Positions 8,160 to 17,369 are shown, numbered from the stretch's first letter. The stretch: 64,000 nt of DNA from Oscillospiraceae bacterium (GCA_017434755.1 JAFRER010000007.1:44724-108723); one strand, 5' to 3'. Numbers and translations are program-made. The notes: a model not told the origin generated them from the sequence alone.

Positions 8160-9314
8160 ATGAAACTGAAAGACCGGACGGATCTGTCCTTCCCGGAGGC
8201 GGCGAGCATCATCGTCGGGCACGGGATCGGCGCGGGAATCCTTTCCGTGCCGTATCTCGCCTCCCGCAACAGCATCCGGGACATCCTCATCATCCTTGTT
8301 CTCTGCACGCTGTTCAACATCGTGCTTCACCTTCTCATTGCGGAGCTCTCCCTGAACAACGGCGGCGCGCAGTTCGTGACATGCTTCCATGCGGAGCTTT
8401 TCCACGGACTGTTCAAGAAGATCTTCACCTGGCTTGCATTCGCCCTGATGGGCTTTTCCGTGATCGTCAACGTCGGCGCGTACCTCACCGGGGCTGCGGC
8501 TGTTTTTGAAAGCTGGTTCGGCGTCAGCCGCATCGTCGGCATGCTCCTTTTCTATGTGCTCTGCGCCGCCGTCGTTTTCTTCGGTGTGAAGCTGGTGGGG
8601 ATCTGTGAAAAATACGCCGTCGGCGCCATGGTCCTCGTCGTGCTGGTCCTGCTTGCCGCCGTCCTTGCCGGCAGCACCTCTCCCCTGCCGACGCAGTTTA
8701 GGACCTGGAGCAACGTCCTTGCCCTCTTCGGCATGGTCTCCTTCTCTCTTTCCGCCGTAATGTCCACCCCGCAGGTGGTAAAAGGACTCGGCATGAAACC
8801 GGGCAGGATCCGCGCCGCGATCAGTGCGGGCATCATCGTGAATGCCTGCGTCATCTTCCTTGTCACCCTCACTACCCTCATGGGCACGGGCTCCGCCATC
8901 ACGGAGGACGGCGCGCTCGTAGACCTTGCGAGGAAGATGGGCGGATGGGTCAGCATCGTGGGATACATCTTCACGCTGCTCGCTCTTGCCACGTCCTTCT
9001 GGACCAACACCCTGAATCTCCGGGACATCATCTCCGAGCAGGTGCACTGGAACCGGGACATCTGCTGGCTTGCAGCCTCCCTGCCGCCGCTGGTCCTTGC
9101 CGTGCTTGCAAGCTCCAGCTTCGTGACGCTCTCGCGGATCGCCAGCATCATCATGGTGGTGACGAGCCTCGGGATCATCCTCGCCTATAACCGCTCCCGG
9201 AAGCGGGTCGGCCGGTCGGAGCTGCTGGGGTCCTTCGGCACTCTGCCCTTCCAGCTGATCGTCCTCTCCCTGTCGCTGCTTGCCACCATCGGCTCGGTTT
9301 TGAAGGTAAGCTGA
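8160..9314 (+). CDS. Amino acid permease, HAAAP/aromatic type
   Basis: A 384-residue integral membrane protein with about eleven helices. The first helix, PEAASIIVGHGIGAGILSVP, contains the unwound GxGxGIL substrate-binding segment of the APC superfamily, and the overall pattern resembles tryptophan/tyrosine-type (HAAAP) and related amino acid permeases. The start at 8160 is chosen because AAAGGA lies 8 nt upstream; two earlier in-frame ATGs (8130, 8154) lie in the preceding terminator tail or too near the ribosome binding site. The substrate is not determinable. It appears monocistronic, bounded by terminators. Confidence 0.82.
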   Translation: MKLKDRTDLSFPEAASIIVGHGIGAGILSVPYLASRNSIRDILIILVLCTLFNIVLHLLIAELSLNNGGAQFVTCFHAELFHGLFKKIFTWLAFALMGFSVIVNVGAYLTGAAAVFESWFGVSRIVGMLLFYVLCAAVVFFGVKLVGICEKYAVGAMVLVVLVLLAAVLAGSTSPLPTQFRTWSNVLALFGMVSFSLSAVMSTPQVVKGLGMKPGRIRAAISAGIIVNACVIFLVTLTTLMGTGSAITEDGALVDLARKMGGWVSIVGYIFTLLALATSFWTNTLNLRDIISEQVHWNRDICWLAASLPPLVLAVLASSSFVTLSRIASIIMVVTSLGIILAYNRSRKRVGRSELLGSFGTLPFQLIVLSLSLLATIGSVLKVS

Positions 9315-9343
9315 ACGCTTTTCCGTTGGATCCCGCATTTATC

Positions 9344-9377
9344 AAAACCCCGGAGCCTGAACGGCACCGGGGTTTTT
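9344..9377 (+). terminator. Terminator of the permease gene
   Basis: Stem 9344-9353 with 9367-9376, continued after one mismatch by a GCC/GGC inner stem, and a T run 9373-9377. Confidence 0.8.
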
Positions 9378-9426
9378 CAAGCTTTTTCGCGGAAACGTGT
9401 AATATCCTTCTCCGGATCGCTACTGT

Positions 9427-10014
9427 ATGGTTGAGACGGAAAAGATGGGAAGTGATGATTTGGAAGACAGCCGGATACTCGATCTGTTCTTTGAGCGCTC
9501 GGAACAGGCGATCGTCGAGCTGACGGACAAATACGGGAGATCCGCAAAGCGCACGGCGGCGAACATTCTGAACAGCGAATCCGATACGGAGGAATGCATG
9601 AATGACACGAATCTTGCCATGTGGAATTCCATCCCGCCCGAAAAACCGGATAACCTGAAGGCCTTTTATATGAAAGTGGCGAGAAACCAGGCCGTTTCGA
9701 AATACCGTTCCAATACGGCCCGGAAGCGAAACAGCCTGTATGACACAGCCCTCGACGAACTGGAGGACTGCCTTGCCGCGAAGGACGATCCCTCGGCCGA
9801 TGTGGAGGCGAAGGAGCTTTCGGAGGCGATAAACGCCTTTCTGAAAAGGCTTTCGAAGGAGGACCGGCAGATGTTCGTATGCCGATACTGGCTGGCAGAC
9901 TCAACGGAAGACATCGCCGCAAAACTGCACTGCCGAAGCGGCCGGATCTCCGTAAGACTTTTCCGTATCCGTGAGAAACTGAAGACCTATCTTATAAAGG
10001 AGGGACTGATATGA
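9427..10014 (+). CDS. RNA polymerase sigma-70 family factor, ECF-like
   Basis: A 195-residue alternative sigma factor. Region 2 is seen in the first 100 residues (SDTEECMNDTNLAMWNSIP, then ARNQAVSKYRS) and region 4 at the end (SKEDRQMFVCRYWLADSTED, then a helix-turn-helix RSGRISVRLFRIREKLKTYL). The layout is nearly the same as the sigma factor at 62.1-62.6 kb, sharing DELEDC and RYW motifs. It overlaps the next gene by 4 bases (ATGA), typical of a sigma factor with its own regulator. The start could also be ATG 9445; neither has a strong ribosome binding site. A possible promoter is TTCAAG-N18-TAATAT ending at 9405. Confidence 0.85.
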   Translation: MVETEKMGSDDLEDSRILDLFFERSEQAIVELTDKYGRSAKRTAANILNSESDTEECMNDTNLAMWNSIPPEKPDNLKAFYMKVARNQAVSKYRSNTARKRNSLYDTALDELEDCLAAKDDPSADVEAKELSEAINAFLKRLSKEDRQMFVCRYWLADSTEDIAAKLHCRSGRISVRLFRIREKLKTYLIKEGLI

Positions 10015-10913
10015 GCCGGGAAACGATCTCGAAGGCACTGGACGGCATCGCGGATGAATACAAGGCCGAAGCCCTTGAACTGGAGCTTCCTGCCTCTGCG
10101 GCCTCCTCCGGAACGGAGGAAAAGATCATGCATCCGAATGAGCAGAAGACGAAAAGATTCTCCCGCAGGGTCGTTACCCTCGCCCTTGCGGCCTGCCTGA
10201 TCCTGGCGCTGGCCGTCACGGCCTATGCCGTGGGCAGCGCGGTGAACAGCCCGAAAGCCGCGGAGAAGGTGGCCAGAGAAGAACTGGCGAAATGGAAGGA
10301 GATGGGCCTGCTGTCCGAAGAAATAACGGCAGACGGTCCCGCGGATAAGATCTATGAGATCGAAGGACATACCGGCAATGACTACTGGTACGGCCGGATC
10401 TTCCCCCACAGCTACGACGTCCGGTGGTATATGGGAAAAGAAGGAAAGTATTTCCTGAATCTCAGCGTGGATACCATCACCGGAAAAATCCGGTTTGCAT
10501 CGTTTGAGGCCAGGGCCGACGAAACGGATGTGCCGGTGAAGGAGATCGAAGCGGAGCAGCCGGTGGATCCGGAGAATCCGGAGGGCGAATGGGCGCCCGT
10601 CACGATGTATCTCTACGATAATTTTGACGACATCTTCCCCGCGGACATGACCGTGGACCGCTTCTGCAGCCTGCTGGCGGAGTACTGGGGTTTCTCGGGA
10701 TACACCCTGGCGGACACCGTGGACGAGGCCTATTACGACGCCCACTGGAGCGCCGTGGACGGAAACTCTCTGCTGAAAGATATGCCGACGGACAATTATT
10801 ATCTCACCGTTTTCTTCGAGGGCGACCAGGACGGCGCGCCCATGTATATCCAGCTGAGCCAGTTCCCCGGAAGAGTGAACATGAACATCGGAACGGGACA
10901 TGCGGTAGGATAA
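10011..10913 (+). CDS. Single-pass membrane partner (putative anti-sigma factor) of the ECF-like sigma
   Basis: A 300-residue protein with a short cytosolic N-terminus (1-48), one membrane helix (about 50-73, VVTLALAACLILALAVTAYAV) and a soluble extracytoplasmic domain with acidic and aromatic residues. The 4-bp overlap with the sigma gene and the N-in/C-out layout support a role as a membrane-anchored regulator that holds the sigma factor until a signal is sensed outside. No zinc-binding anti-sigma motif (HxxxCxxC) is visible, so the binding mode would differ from RsrA-type proteins. The external domain repeats a shape seen in peptidase-propeptide or sensor domains but I cannot name its family. 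Confidence 0.65.
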   Translation: MSRETISKALDGIADEYKAEALELELPASAASSGTEEKIMHPNEQKTKRFSRRVVTLALAACLILALAVTAYAVGSAVNSPKAAEKVAREELAKWKEMGLLSEEITADGPADKIYEIEGHTGNDYWYGRIFPHSYDVRWYMGKEGKYFLNLSVDTITGKIRFASFEARADETDVPVKEIEAEQPVDPENPEGEWAPVTMYLYDNFDDIFPADMTVDRFCSLLAEYWGFSGYTLADTVDEAYYDAHWSAVDGNSLLKDMPTDNYYLTVFFEGDQDGAPMYIQLSQFPGRVNMNIGTGHAVG

Positions 10914-10942
10914 ATCTCATTATTTCATAAGTGAAGAGCAAA

Positions 10943-10985
10943 AAGAAATGGCCTGTCAGATGCCTGACAGGCCATTTCTTTTTTG
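10943..10985. terminator. Bidirectional terminator, sigma module versus glgP
   Basis: A perfect 17-bp stem (10943-10959 with 10964-10980) with a 4-nt loop, T run on the plus side and A/T on the other, between convergent genes. Confidence 0.92.
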
Positions 10986-10997
10986 GGACCCGGCAAC

Positions 10998-13403
10998 TCA
11001 GTACTTCACGTTCCAGATGTTGTCCGCGTATTCCTTTATGGCACGGTCCGCGGCGAAAATGCCGCTCTTGCCGGTGTTGATAATGGACATCCGTGCAAAC
11101 TCGTCGCTGTCCTTTATCGTGTCATAGAGCCTGCGCTGGCAGTCCGCATAGGCCCGGTAATCTGCTATGAGCATGTACGGGTCTCCGCCGAATATCAGCG
11201 AGGAGACAAGATCCGAGTAGCTCTTGCCGTCGGAGAAGCCTATGTTGAGACGGTTGAGTATCCTCGAGATAACAGGGTCGTTTCTCGACATCTGCTCCGG
11301 ATTGTAGCCGCCGCGTTTCCAGTTCTCTATCTCATCGGTACGCAATCCGAAGAGGAACATGTTCTCGTCGCCGAGCTGCTCGTACATCTCCACGTTCGCT
11401 CCGTCCAGCGTGCCGATGGTGACGGCGCCGTTCATCATCAGCTTCATGCAGCCCGTGCCCGAAGCCTCTTTTCCGGCCGTGGAGATCTGCTCGGAGATCT
11501 GGGCGGCGGGGATGATGGATTCGGCAGCGGATACCCGGTAGTTTTCCACAAAGTAGACCTGCAGCTTGTCCTTGCAGAGCGGATCGTTCGCAAGCTCTTT
11601 CGAGAGCGAGAGCAGCAGCTCTATGATCCTCTTGGCCGTCTTGTATGCGGCGGCCGCTTTGGCGCCGAACACGAAGGTGCGCGGCACGAACTCTCTGTTC
11701 GGGTCGTCGTGGATCTGCATCCACTGGTCCACTATGCTCATCGCGCAGAGGAGCTGCCTCTTGTACTCATGGAGCCTCTTGATCTGCACATCAATGATGC
11801 TGTCCGGATTGAGGATGTAATTATCATTCCTCTTTGCGAATTCTGCAAACTTTCTCTTGTTTTCGGCCTTGATGAGGCTGATCTGCTTCCGGACCTCCGC
11901 GTCATCGGCAAAGGCGCAGAATTTTTCCAGTTCCTCCGGCTTGGTGAGATAGTCCTCGTTCCCGAGAGTCTCGCAGACGAGACTGTGCAGTCCCGGGTTG
12001 ATCTGGGCAAGCCAGCGGCGGTGGTCTATGCCGTTGGTGACATAGGTGAACAGCTCGGGCTTGAGGCCGCAGATGTCCTTGAAGAGATCCCGCTTGAGGA
12101 TGTCGCCGTGCAGTCTGGAAACGCCGTTCACTTTGTAGCAGGTGGCAAGACACATGTTGGCCATGTACACCTGATCGTTCCGGATGATCAGATTTCTGCC
12201 GACGCGCTCATCGTTCCCGAAGGAATAGATAAGGGTATTGGCCCAGCGCTTGTTGATCTCGCATATGATCTCCCAGATCCTCGGCATCAGCTGCTGGATG
12301 AGAGACTGCGGCCACTTCTCCAGCGCCTCGCTCATGACGGTGTGGTTGGTATAAGCAACAGAAGCCTTCACAAGATTCCACGCCTCGTCCCAGCCGAGAT
12401 TGTACTCATCCATGAAGATCCTCATGAGCTCCGGGATGATCAGCGTCGGATGGGTATCGTTGATCTGGATGGTGTGGTGCTCCGGGAAGGACTTGATGTC
12501 TCCCCATGTCTTCATATGCTTGCGCACGATATCCTGGGCCGTGGCGGATACGAAGAAGTACTGCTGTTTGAGCCGGAGCGTCTTTCCCTTGATGTGGTCG
12601 TCCGCGGGATACAGGACCTTCGTGATGACCTCCGCCATGGTACGCTCTTCCATGCTCTTTACGTATTCACCCTCGGAGAAGAGGAACATGTCAAGCGAAC
12701 GGGGGCTCTTCGCCTCCCAGAGCCTGAGCAGGTTGATCTTTTTCCCGCCGTATCCGGCGATGAGCATGTCCTCCGGGACCGCCGTCACCGAGGTATAGCC
12801 CGTATGCTGGAAGGAATAGTGACCGTAGCTGTCCCAGTGGGGGGAGAGCTGGCCGCCGAAACGGACCTCCACAGCCTCGTCGAACTTCGGGACGAGCCAG
12901 CTGTTCATGGCGTTGCCCCAGGAATCCTCGACCTCGGTCTGCTTTCCGTTAACGAACTTCTGGCGGAAGATCCCCAGCTCATAGCAGATGGAATAACCCG
13001 AAGCCTCTATGCCCAGCGTCGCAAGGCTGTCCATGTAGCAGGCAGCGAGCCTTCCCAGACCTCCGTTTCCGAGACCTGCGTCCGGTTCCTCCTCGAATAT
13101 GTCCGTCGCATTTCTTCCCATATCCGCCAGCGCCTCTGTAAGGGCCTCACCGACACCGAGGTTGAAAGCGTTTTTCATAAGGCTCCTGCCGAGAAGGAAT
13201 TCCATCGACATATAATGGACCTCTTTGCCGGGTTTTCTCTCCGGCTCCGCAGAGCGAAAGCGGCTCATGATCTCCCTGAGCACCATTGCCGCAGACTGGA
13301 ACACCTGGTCATCCGTTGCATCTTCGCTTGTGACGCAGAAATAAGCGCTCAGCTTGTCCTCTATAGCGCTCCGGATTTCATCTTTGGATATTTCACTTAC
13401 CAT
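10998..13403 (-). CDS. glgP: Glycogen/starch/alpha-glucan phosphorylase
   Basis: Releases glucose-1-phosphate from glycogen by phosphorolysis, with PLP covalently bound. Length (801 residues) is normal for the family. N-terminal YMSMEFLLGRSL and DAGLGNGGLGRLAACYMDS are present, and the PLP/active-site block reads EASGTGCMKLMMNGAVTIGT, where the usual asparagine before MK is replaced by cysteine. RLHEYKRQLL is also intact. The gene is last in prs-pth-glgC-glgD-glgP, 75 bp after glgD, with a GGAGGAC ribosome binding site. Degradation is thus encoded with synthesis of the ADP-glucose precursor. Confidence 0.95.
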   Translation of the reverse strand: MVSEISKDEIRSAIEDKLSAYFCVTSEDATDDQVFQSAAMVLREIMSRFRSAEPERKPGKEVHYMSMEFLLGRSLMKNAFNLGVGEALTEALADMGRNATDIFEEEPDAGLGNGGLGRLAACYMDSLATLGIEASGYSICYELGIFRQKFVNGKQTEVEDSWGNAMNSWLVPKFDEAVEVRFGGQLSPHWDSYGHYSFQHTGYTSVTAVPEDMLIAGYGGKKINLLRLWEAKSPRSLDMFLFSEGEYVKSMEERTMAEVITKVLYPADDHIKGKTLRLKQQYFFVSATAQDIVRKHMKTWGDIKSFPEHHTIQINDTHPTLIIPELMRIFMDEYNLGWDEAWNLVKASVAYTNHTVMSEALEKWPQSLIQQLMPRIWEIICEINKRWANTLIYSFGNDERVGRNLIIRNDQVYMANMCLATCYKVNGVSRLHGDILKRDLFKDICGLKPELFTYVTNGIDHRRWLAQINPGLHSLVCETLGNEDYLTKPEELEKFCAFADDAEVRKQISLIKAENKRKFAEFAKRNDNYILNPDSIIDVQIKRLHEYKRQLLCAMSIVDQWMQIHDDPNREFVPRTFVFGAKAAAAYKTAKRIIELLLSLSKELANDPLCKDKLQVYFVENYRVSAAESIIPAAQISEQISTAGKEASGTGCMKLMMNGAVTIGTLDGANVEMYEQLGDENMFLFGLRTDEIENWKRGGYNPEQMSRNDPVISRILNRLNIGFSDGKSYSDLVSSLIFGGDPYMLIADYRAYADCQRRLYDTIKDSDEFARMSIINTGKSGIFAADRAIKEYADNIWNVKY

Positions 13404-13427
13404 ATATCAATTGTCCTCCAATAGAAC

Positions 13428-13450
13428 AGAGGCGGCCGTTTGCCGCCTCT
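13428..13450 (-). other. Intergenic hairpin between glgD and glgP
   Basis: A perfect 9-bp GC-rich stem (13428-13436 with 13442-13450) with a 5-nt loop lies between the glgD stop and the glgP ribosome binding site. It has no T run, so it is more likely an RNA stability or processing element than a terminator. Confidence 0.5.
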
Positions 13451-13478
13451 GCGACTAACAGTGTATGATTTTCTCTTA

Positions 13479-14585
13479 TCAGATCACAGTACCCTTGGGC
13501 ACCACGATCGGAAGCCTGTCGCTTCCCACCAAAGTGACGTCCTCGGAGAACTGCACGTTCTTATCGGCTATCACGCAGTTGAGCTCAACGCCTTCCTCTA
13601 CCGAGCAGGCCCTCATCAGAATGCTGTTCTTTATTTTGGCGCCGGCGCTGACAGTCACCCCCGGGAAAATGATGCTGTTTTCCACACTGCCGTTTATCCA
13701 GCAGTTGTCGGCGATCAGGCTGTTTCTGCAGTCTGCGCCTTCTCCGTACAAGGTGCTGGTTATTTCATTGTTCTTTGTCTTTACTGGCCTGTCCTTCGGG
13801 AAAAGGGTCCTTCTGTTCTCAGGCTTGAGAAGGTCTTTGTTGGCGTTGTAATACTCATCAATGGTGCGTATGAACGAGACATAGCCCTCGTGCATGTATA
13901 CGCCCATCTTTCCGCCCTTTTTGAAAAATCCGTCAAGGGCCTCCTTGTGGAAACGGAACTGGTTCATCACCATGGCGTTCCGTACCATATCCACAAGGAA
14001 CTTTTTGTTTACTATATAGCACTCCATGGCGGTAAGTCCTTCCGCATCGCCGGAGTACCGGATCTCGGAGATAAGGCCGTCTTCGCCGCAGACATATTTA
14101 TAGTGCTGGCTGGAAATGTTTTTCTCCGTGCAGATGGCCGTGATCTCGACACCCGAAGCTATATGCTGCTTGAGGGCGGCTGTCAGGTCCACATTGGCAC
14201 AGAGGCTGCCGAGCATTAGCACGACGTAGTTCTGACGGCTCTCTTCAATATAGGTGATCACGGCGCTCAGAGCTTCGATGGTGCCCGAATAGTTGCCGTG
14301 GTGGAATTCCGGAAGTCCGAACGGGGGCAGGATCCTCAGCCCGTGGCTCTTGCGGTCCATATCCCAGGCCTTGCCGCTGCCGAGATGATCGAGGAGGGAC
14401 TGGTAGTCTCTCTGCATGATCACGCCGACGTCATATATCCCTGCGTTCATCATCGATGACAATGAAAAGTCGATCATGCGGTATCTCCCCGCGAAAGGCA
14501 GGGAAGCAGCAGTCCTCTGCTTAACGAGGTCACCGAGATCGGGGGATGCGCTGTAAGCGAAGATTATTCCCTTTGCGTCTGTCAT
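13479..14585 (-). CDS. glgD: ADP-glucose pyrophosphorylase regulatory subunit GlgD
   Basis: A 368-residue paralogue of GlgC found in Bacillota, forming a heterotetramer that changes the kinetics of GlgC. It keeps the nucleotidyltransferase fold (GRYRMIDFSLSSMMNAGIYD, matching the GKYRIIDF region of GlgC) and the C-terminal left-handed beta-helix (repeated hexapeptides around NSILMRACSVEEGVELNCVI). The catalytic GGxGxRL loop is missing: the N-terminus reads IIFAYSASPDLGDL, the expected degeneration for the non-catalytic subunit. One base separates its start from the glgC stop, so translation is coupled. Confidence 0.93.
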   Translation of the reverse strand: MTDAKGIIFAYSASPDLGDLVKQRTAASLPFAGRYRMIDFSLSSMMNAGIYDVGVIMQRDYQSLLDHLGSGKAWDMDRKSHGLRILPPFGLPEFHHGNYSGTIEALSAVITYIEESRQNYVVLMLGSLCANVDLTAALKQHIASGVEITAICTEKNISSQHYKYVCGEDGLISEIRYSGDAEGLTAMECYIVNKKFLVDMVRNAMVMNQFRFHKEALDGFFKKGGKMGVYMHEGYVSFIRTIDEYYNANKDLLKPENRRTLFPKDRPVKTKNNEITSTLYGEGADCRNSLIADNCWINGSVENSIIFPGVTVSAGAKIKNSILMRACSVEEGVELNCVIADKNVQFSEDVTLVGSDRLPIVVPKGTVI

Positions 14586-14586
14586 T

Positions 14587-15783
14587 TCAGAACTCCTCCT
14601 CTCCTGTATAGACCATGGCTCCGGCAGGTATCCGGGCGCCCTCCTTTATGCAGATCTCCGGTCCGCAGGTAGCAACACCCCAGTTCTCGCTTCCGTCGGG
14701 CGGATTGCCCACCACTGCGTTTTCGGAGATCACGGTGTTCTCACCGACGATCGCATACTGGACAGTCGCTCCCGCCTTTACGGTGACGCCGGGCATCAGC
14801 ACGCTGTAAAGAACATTTGCTCCTTTTTCCACCGTTACGGCACTCGAGAGCACCGAGTTCTCGATCCTGCCGTCGATATCGCAGCCCTCGGTGACGATCG
14901 AGTAGATTATCTCGGCATTCTCGCCGACATAATGGGGCGGAACGGTATCGTTGCGGGAGCTGATCGGCCAGCTGCTGTCATACAGCGAGAGGGTCTCCGG
15001 GGTAAGCAGGTCCATGTTGGCATCCCACAGGCTGGTGATCGTTCCCACATCTCTCCAGTAGCCCTTGAAGCGGTATGGCCAGAGTTTTTCTCCCGCATTG
15101 AGCATCGCGGGGATGATGTTCTTTCCGAAGTCGTTGGAGGAATTCGGATCGTTCTCGTCATCGATCAGGTATCTGCGGAGCTTTTCCCAGTTGAAAATGT
15201 ATATGCCCATGGACGCAAGATCACTCTTGGGCTGTTTCGGCTTCTCTTCGAATTCGCAGACATAGCCGTTCTCACCGAGGTTCATGATACCGAACCTGGT
15301 CGCCTCCTCCATGGAGACCTGCAGAACAGCGATCGTGCAGGCTGCATCCTTTTCCAAATGTTCCTTCAGCATGTCGGCGTAATCCATTTTATAGATATGG
15401 TCGCCCGACAGGATGAGCACGTTCTCGGGATCATACTCATCTATGAAGTTGATGTTCTGGTAGATCGCGTTGGCGGTGCCTCTGAACCAGGACCCCTTTT
15501 CGCCGGCACCAAGATAGGGCGGAAGGATATAGGCGCCGCCCGTGGAAGTGTCAAGATCCCAGGGCTGGCCGTTGCCGATATAGCTGTTGAGCTTCATCGG
15601 CTTGTACTGTGTGAGCACGCCTACGGTGTCGATGCCGGAATTCGCACAGTTCGAGAGCGGGAAATCGATTATCCTGTATTTCCCTCCGAAAGGAACGCTC
15701 GGCTTTGCTACCTGCTGGGTCAGGGCATAGAGTCTTGATCCCTGTCCTCCCGCTAGGAGCATTGCTATGCATTTTTTCTTCAT
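14587..15783 (-). CDS. glgC: Glucose-1-phosphate adenylyltransferase GlgC
   Basis: Catalytic subunit making ADP-glucose from ATP and glucose-1-phosphate for glycogen synthesis. The 398-residue protein has the intact pyrophosphorylase signature ([15 protein letters not shown], residues 9-23), [19 protein letters not shown], the [16 protein letters not shown] region, and a C-terminal beta-helix domain. A good ribosome binding site (AAGGAG) precedes the start. It follows pth by only 27 bp with no terminator, so transcription from the prs promoter may reach the glycogen genes. No glycogen synthase (glgA) or branching enzyme (glgB) lies in the window. Confidence 0.95.
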   Translation of the reverse strand: MKKKCIAMLLAGGQGSRLYALTQQVAKPSVPFGGKYRIIDFPLSNCANSGIDTVGVLTQYKPMKLNSYIGNGQPWDLDTSTGGAYILPPYLGAGEKGSWFRGTANAIYQNINFIDEYDPENVLILSGDHIYKMDYADMLKEHLEKDAACTIAVLQVSMEEATRFGIMNLGENGYVCEFEEKPKQPKSDLASMGIYIFNWEKLRRYLIDDENDPNSSNDFGKNIIPAMLNAGEKLWPYRFKGYWRDVGTITSLWDANMDLLTPETLSLYDSSWPISSRNDTVPPHYVGENAEIIYSIVTEGCDIDGRIENSVLSSAVTVEKGANVLYSVLMPGVTVKAGATVQYAIVGENTVISENAVVGNPPDGSENWGVATCGPEICIKEGARIPAGAMVYTGEEEF

Positions 15784-15810
15784 AGTCGAAAGTCTCCTTC
15801 TGTCTTGCTG

Positions 15811-16401
15811 TCAGTTGTATTTATTCATGGCGCGTTCCGCGCCTTCGCTTATGTAGCATTCGACAGCCTCCGCAGCTTTCTCCGCCGCTGCTGCCATATC
15901 CTCGGCGTCCTGATTCCGGAATACCGAAAGGACCCACTCCTTCACGTCGTAATCCGGATGCGGCGGGGCTCCCACGCCGAGACGTATCCGGGGGAACTCC
16001 TCCGTTCCGAGCTTTTCTATTATGCTCTTAAGTCCGTTGTGCCCTCCCGCGGAGCCTTTGGTCTTGATCCGGATCTTTCCTACGGGAAGCGCCATCTCAT
16101 CCGAGATGACCATAACATGATCCGCCGGGATCTTATAGAACCTCACCGCCTGGATGACCGCGTCACCTGAAAGGTTCATGTAGGTCTGCGGCTTCATGAT
16201 CATCACCGTTTCCCCGCCGATCGGGCAGGTCCCGGTAAGGGACTTGAAGCGCAGCCTGTTCACGGCCGCTCCGTATTTTTTTGAAAGGGCGTCGGCTGCC
16301 ATGAAGCCGGCGTTATGCCTCGTCCCCTCGTACTTCGGTCCGGGATTGCCGAGACAGACCACCAGCCACCTGGGCGCGCCCCTGCTTCTGTCGAAAAACA
16401 T
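15811..16401 (-). CDS. pth: Peptidyl-tRNA hydrolase
   Basis: Cleaves peptidyl-tRNAs that fall off ribosomes, recycling tRNA. At 196 residues it has the standard length. The CLGNPGPKYEGTRHNAGFMA block holds the conserved asparagine and the catalytic histidine (RHN), and the MKPQTYMNLSG, HDE-like region (ISDEMALPVGKIRIKTKGSA) and GGHNGLKSI motifs follow. Histidine of the usual HDD/HDE motif is replaced here by S in ISDE. It begins 2 bp after prs, a common Bacillota arrangement, and leads into glgC. Confidence 0.94.
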   Translation of the reverse strand: MFFDRSRGAPRWLVVCLGNPGPKYEGTRHNAGFMAADALSKKYGAAVNRLRFKSLTGTCPIGGETVMIMKPQTYMNLSGDAVIQAVRFYKIPADHVMVISDEMALPVGKIRIKTKGSAGGHNGLKSIIEKLGTEEFPRIRLGVGAPPHPDYDVKEWVLSVFRNQDAEDMAAAAEKAAEAVECYISEGAERAMNKYN

Positions 16402-16403
16402 GA

Positions 16404-17369
16404 TCAGTTATCGAACATGCTCCCGAGGGACACTTCTTCGTATACTCTGCGTATCGCCTCGGCAAAGATCGGAGCCGTGGACATATATGCTATCTTGTCG
16501 CAGGGTTCGGCAGTCGACGGATAGGGTATGGTGTCGAGCAGGCGCAGTTCTTTTATACAGCTGTTGTTGATCCGCTCGATCGCAGGTCCCGAGAGCACAC
16601 CGTGCGTTGCGCAGGCATAGACCTCCTTTGCCCCGCCGATCTCCACGATGGCATTCGCGGCTCCGCAGAGGGATCCTGCCGTGTCCACGATGTCATCGAG
16701 CATGATGCAGGTCTTTCCCTCGACATTGCCTATGATGTTTTTCACCTCAGACTGATTGGCTCTCTCACGGCGCTTGTCCACGATCGCGAGGTTGACCCCG
16801 AGCTTCATGGCGAATGCGCGTGCCCTGGCGGTGCTTCCCACATCGGGAGATACGACCATGACATCCTCGTTGCCCTTTCCGAATGTCTTGGCATAATACT
16901 TTGAGAAGATATAGGCCCCCTGGAGATTGTCCACCGGGATATCGAAGAAGCCCTGGATCTGCGCAGCATGCAGGTCCATGGTGAGCACTCTGTCGGCCCC
17001 GGCGGCTGTGATGAGGTTCGCCACGAGTTTTGCAGAGATCGGGTCACGGCTCTTGGCCTTCCGGTCCTGCCTGGCGTATCCGAAATACGGCATGACCGCC
17101 GTGATCCTGCCGGCAGATGCACGGCGCATCGCGTCGATCATGATGAGAAGCTCCATGAGATTGTCATTAACGCGATTGCATGTGGACTGGATAATGAAAA
17201 CGTCATTGCCTCTTACGGGCTCATATACGGATATCGAGCACTCCCCGTCTGCGAACTGTGTTACCGACGCCTTGCCCATCTGCAGGAAAAGCTGCGCACA
17301 TATGTCCTCAGCCAGTTCGGGGTTCGAGTTTCCGCAGAACACCTTGATTTCCTTGCCGTGAGATATCAT
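16404..17369 (-). CDS. prs: Ribose-phosphate pyrophosphokinase
   Basis: Makes PRPP from ribose-5-phosphate and ATP for nucleotide, His and Trp synthesis. The 321-residue class I enzyme shows FADGECSISVYEPVRGNDVF, the RQDRKAKSRDPISAKL flexible loop, DLHAAQIQGFF, VVSPDVGSTARARAFA and the PRPP-binding MLDDIVDTAGSL. The ribosome binding site is AAAGGGAG. It is the first gene of the minus-strand prs-pth-glgCDP unit and is divergent from prfB across 211 bp. Confidence 0.96.
   Translation of the reverse strand: MISHGKEIKVFCGNSNPELAEDICAQLFLQMGKASVTQFADGECSISVYEPVRGNDVFIIQSTCNRVNDNLMELLIMIDAMRRASAGRITAVMPYFGYARQDRKAKSRDPISAKLVANLITAAGADRVLTMDLHAAQIQGFFDIPVDNLQGAYIFSKYYAKTFGKGNEDVMVVSPDVGSTARARAFAMKLGVNLAIVDKRRERANQSEVKNIIGNVEGKTCIMLDDIVDTAGSLCGAANAIVEIGGAKEVYACATHGVLSGPAIERINNSCIKELRLLDTIPYPSTAEPCDKIAYMSTAPIFAEAIRRVYEEVSLGSMFDN

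Noticed and set aside
8127-9338. Minus-strand open frame of 403 codons
   Set aside because: Antisense to the amino acid permease; charged, low-complexity product.
10983-13424. Plus-strand open frame of 813 codons
   Set aside because: It is the exact antisense of glgP, which has all phosphorylase motifs; the long opposite frame is caused by GC-biased third positions.
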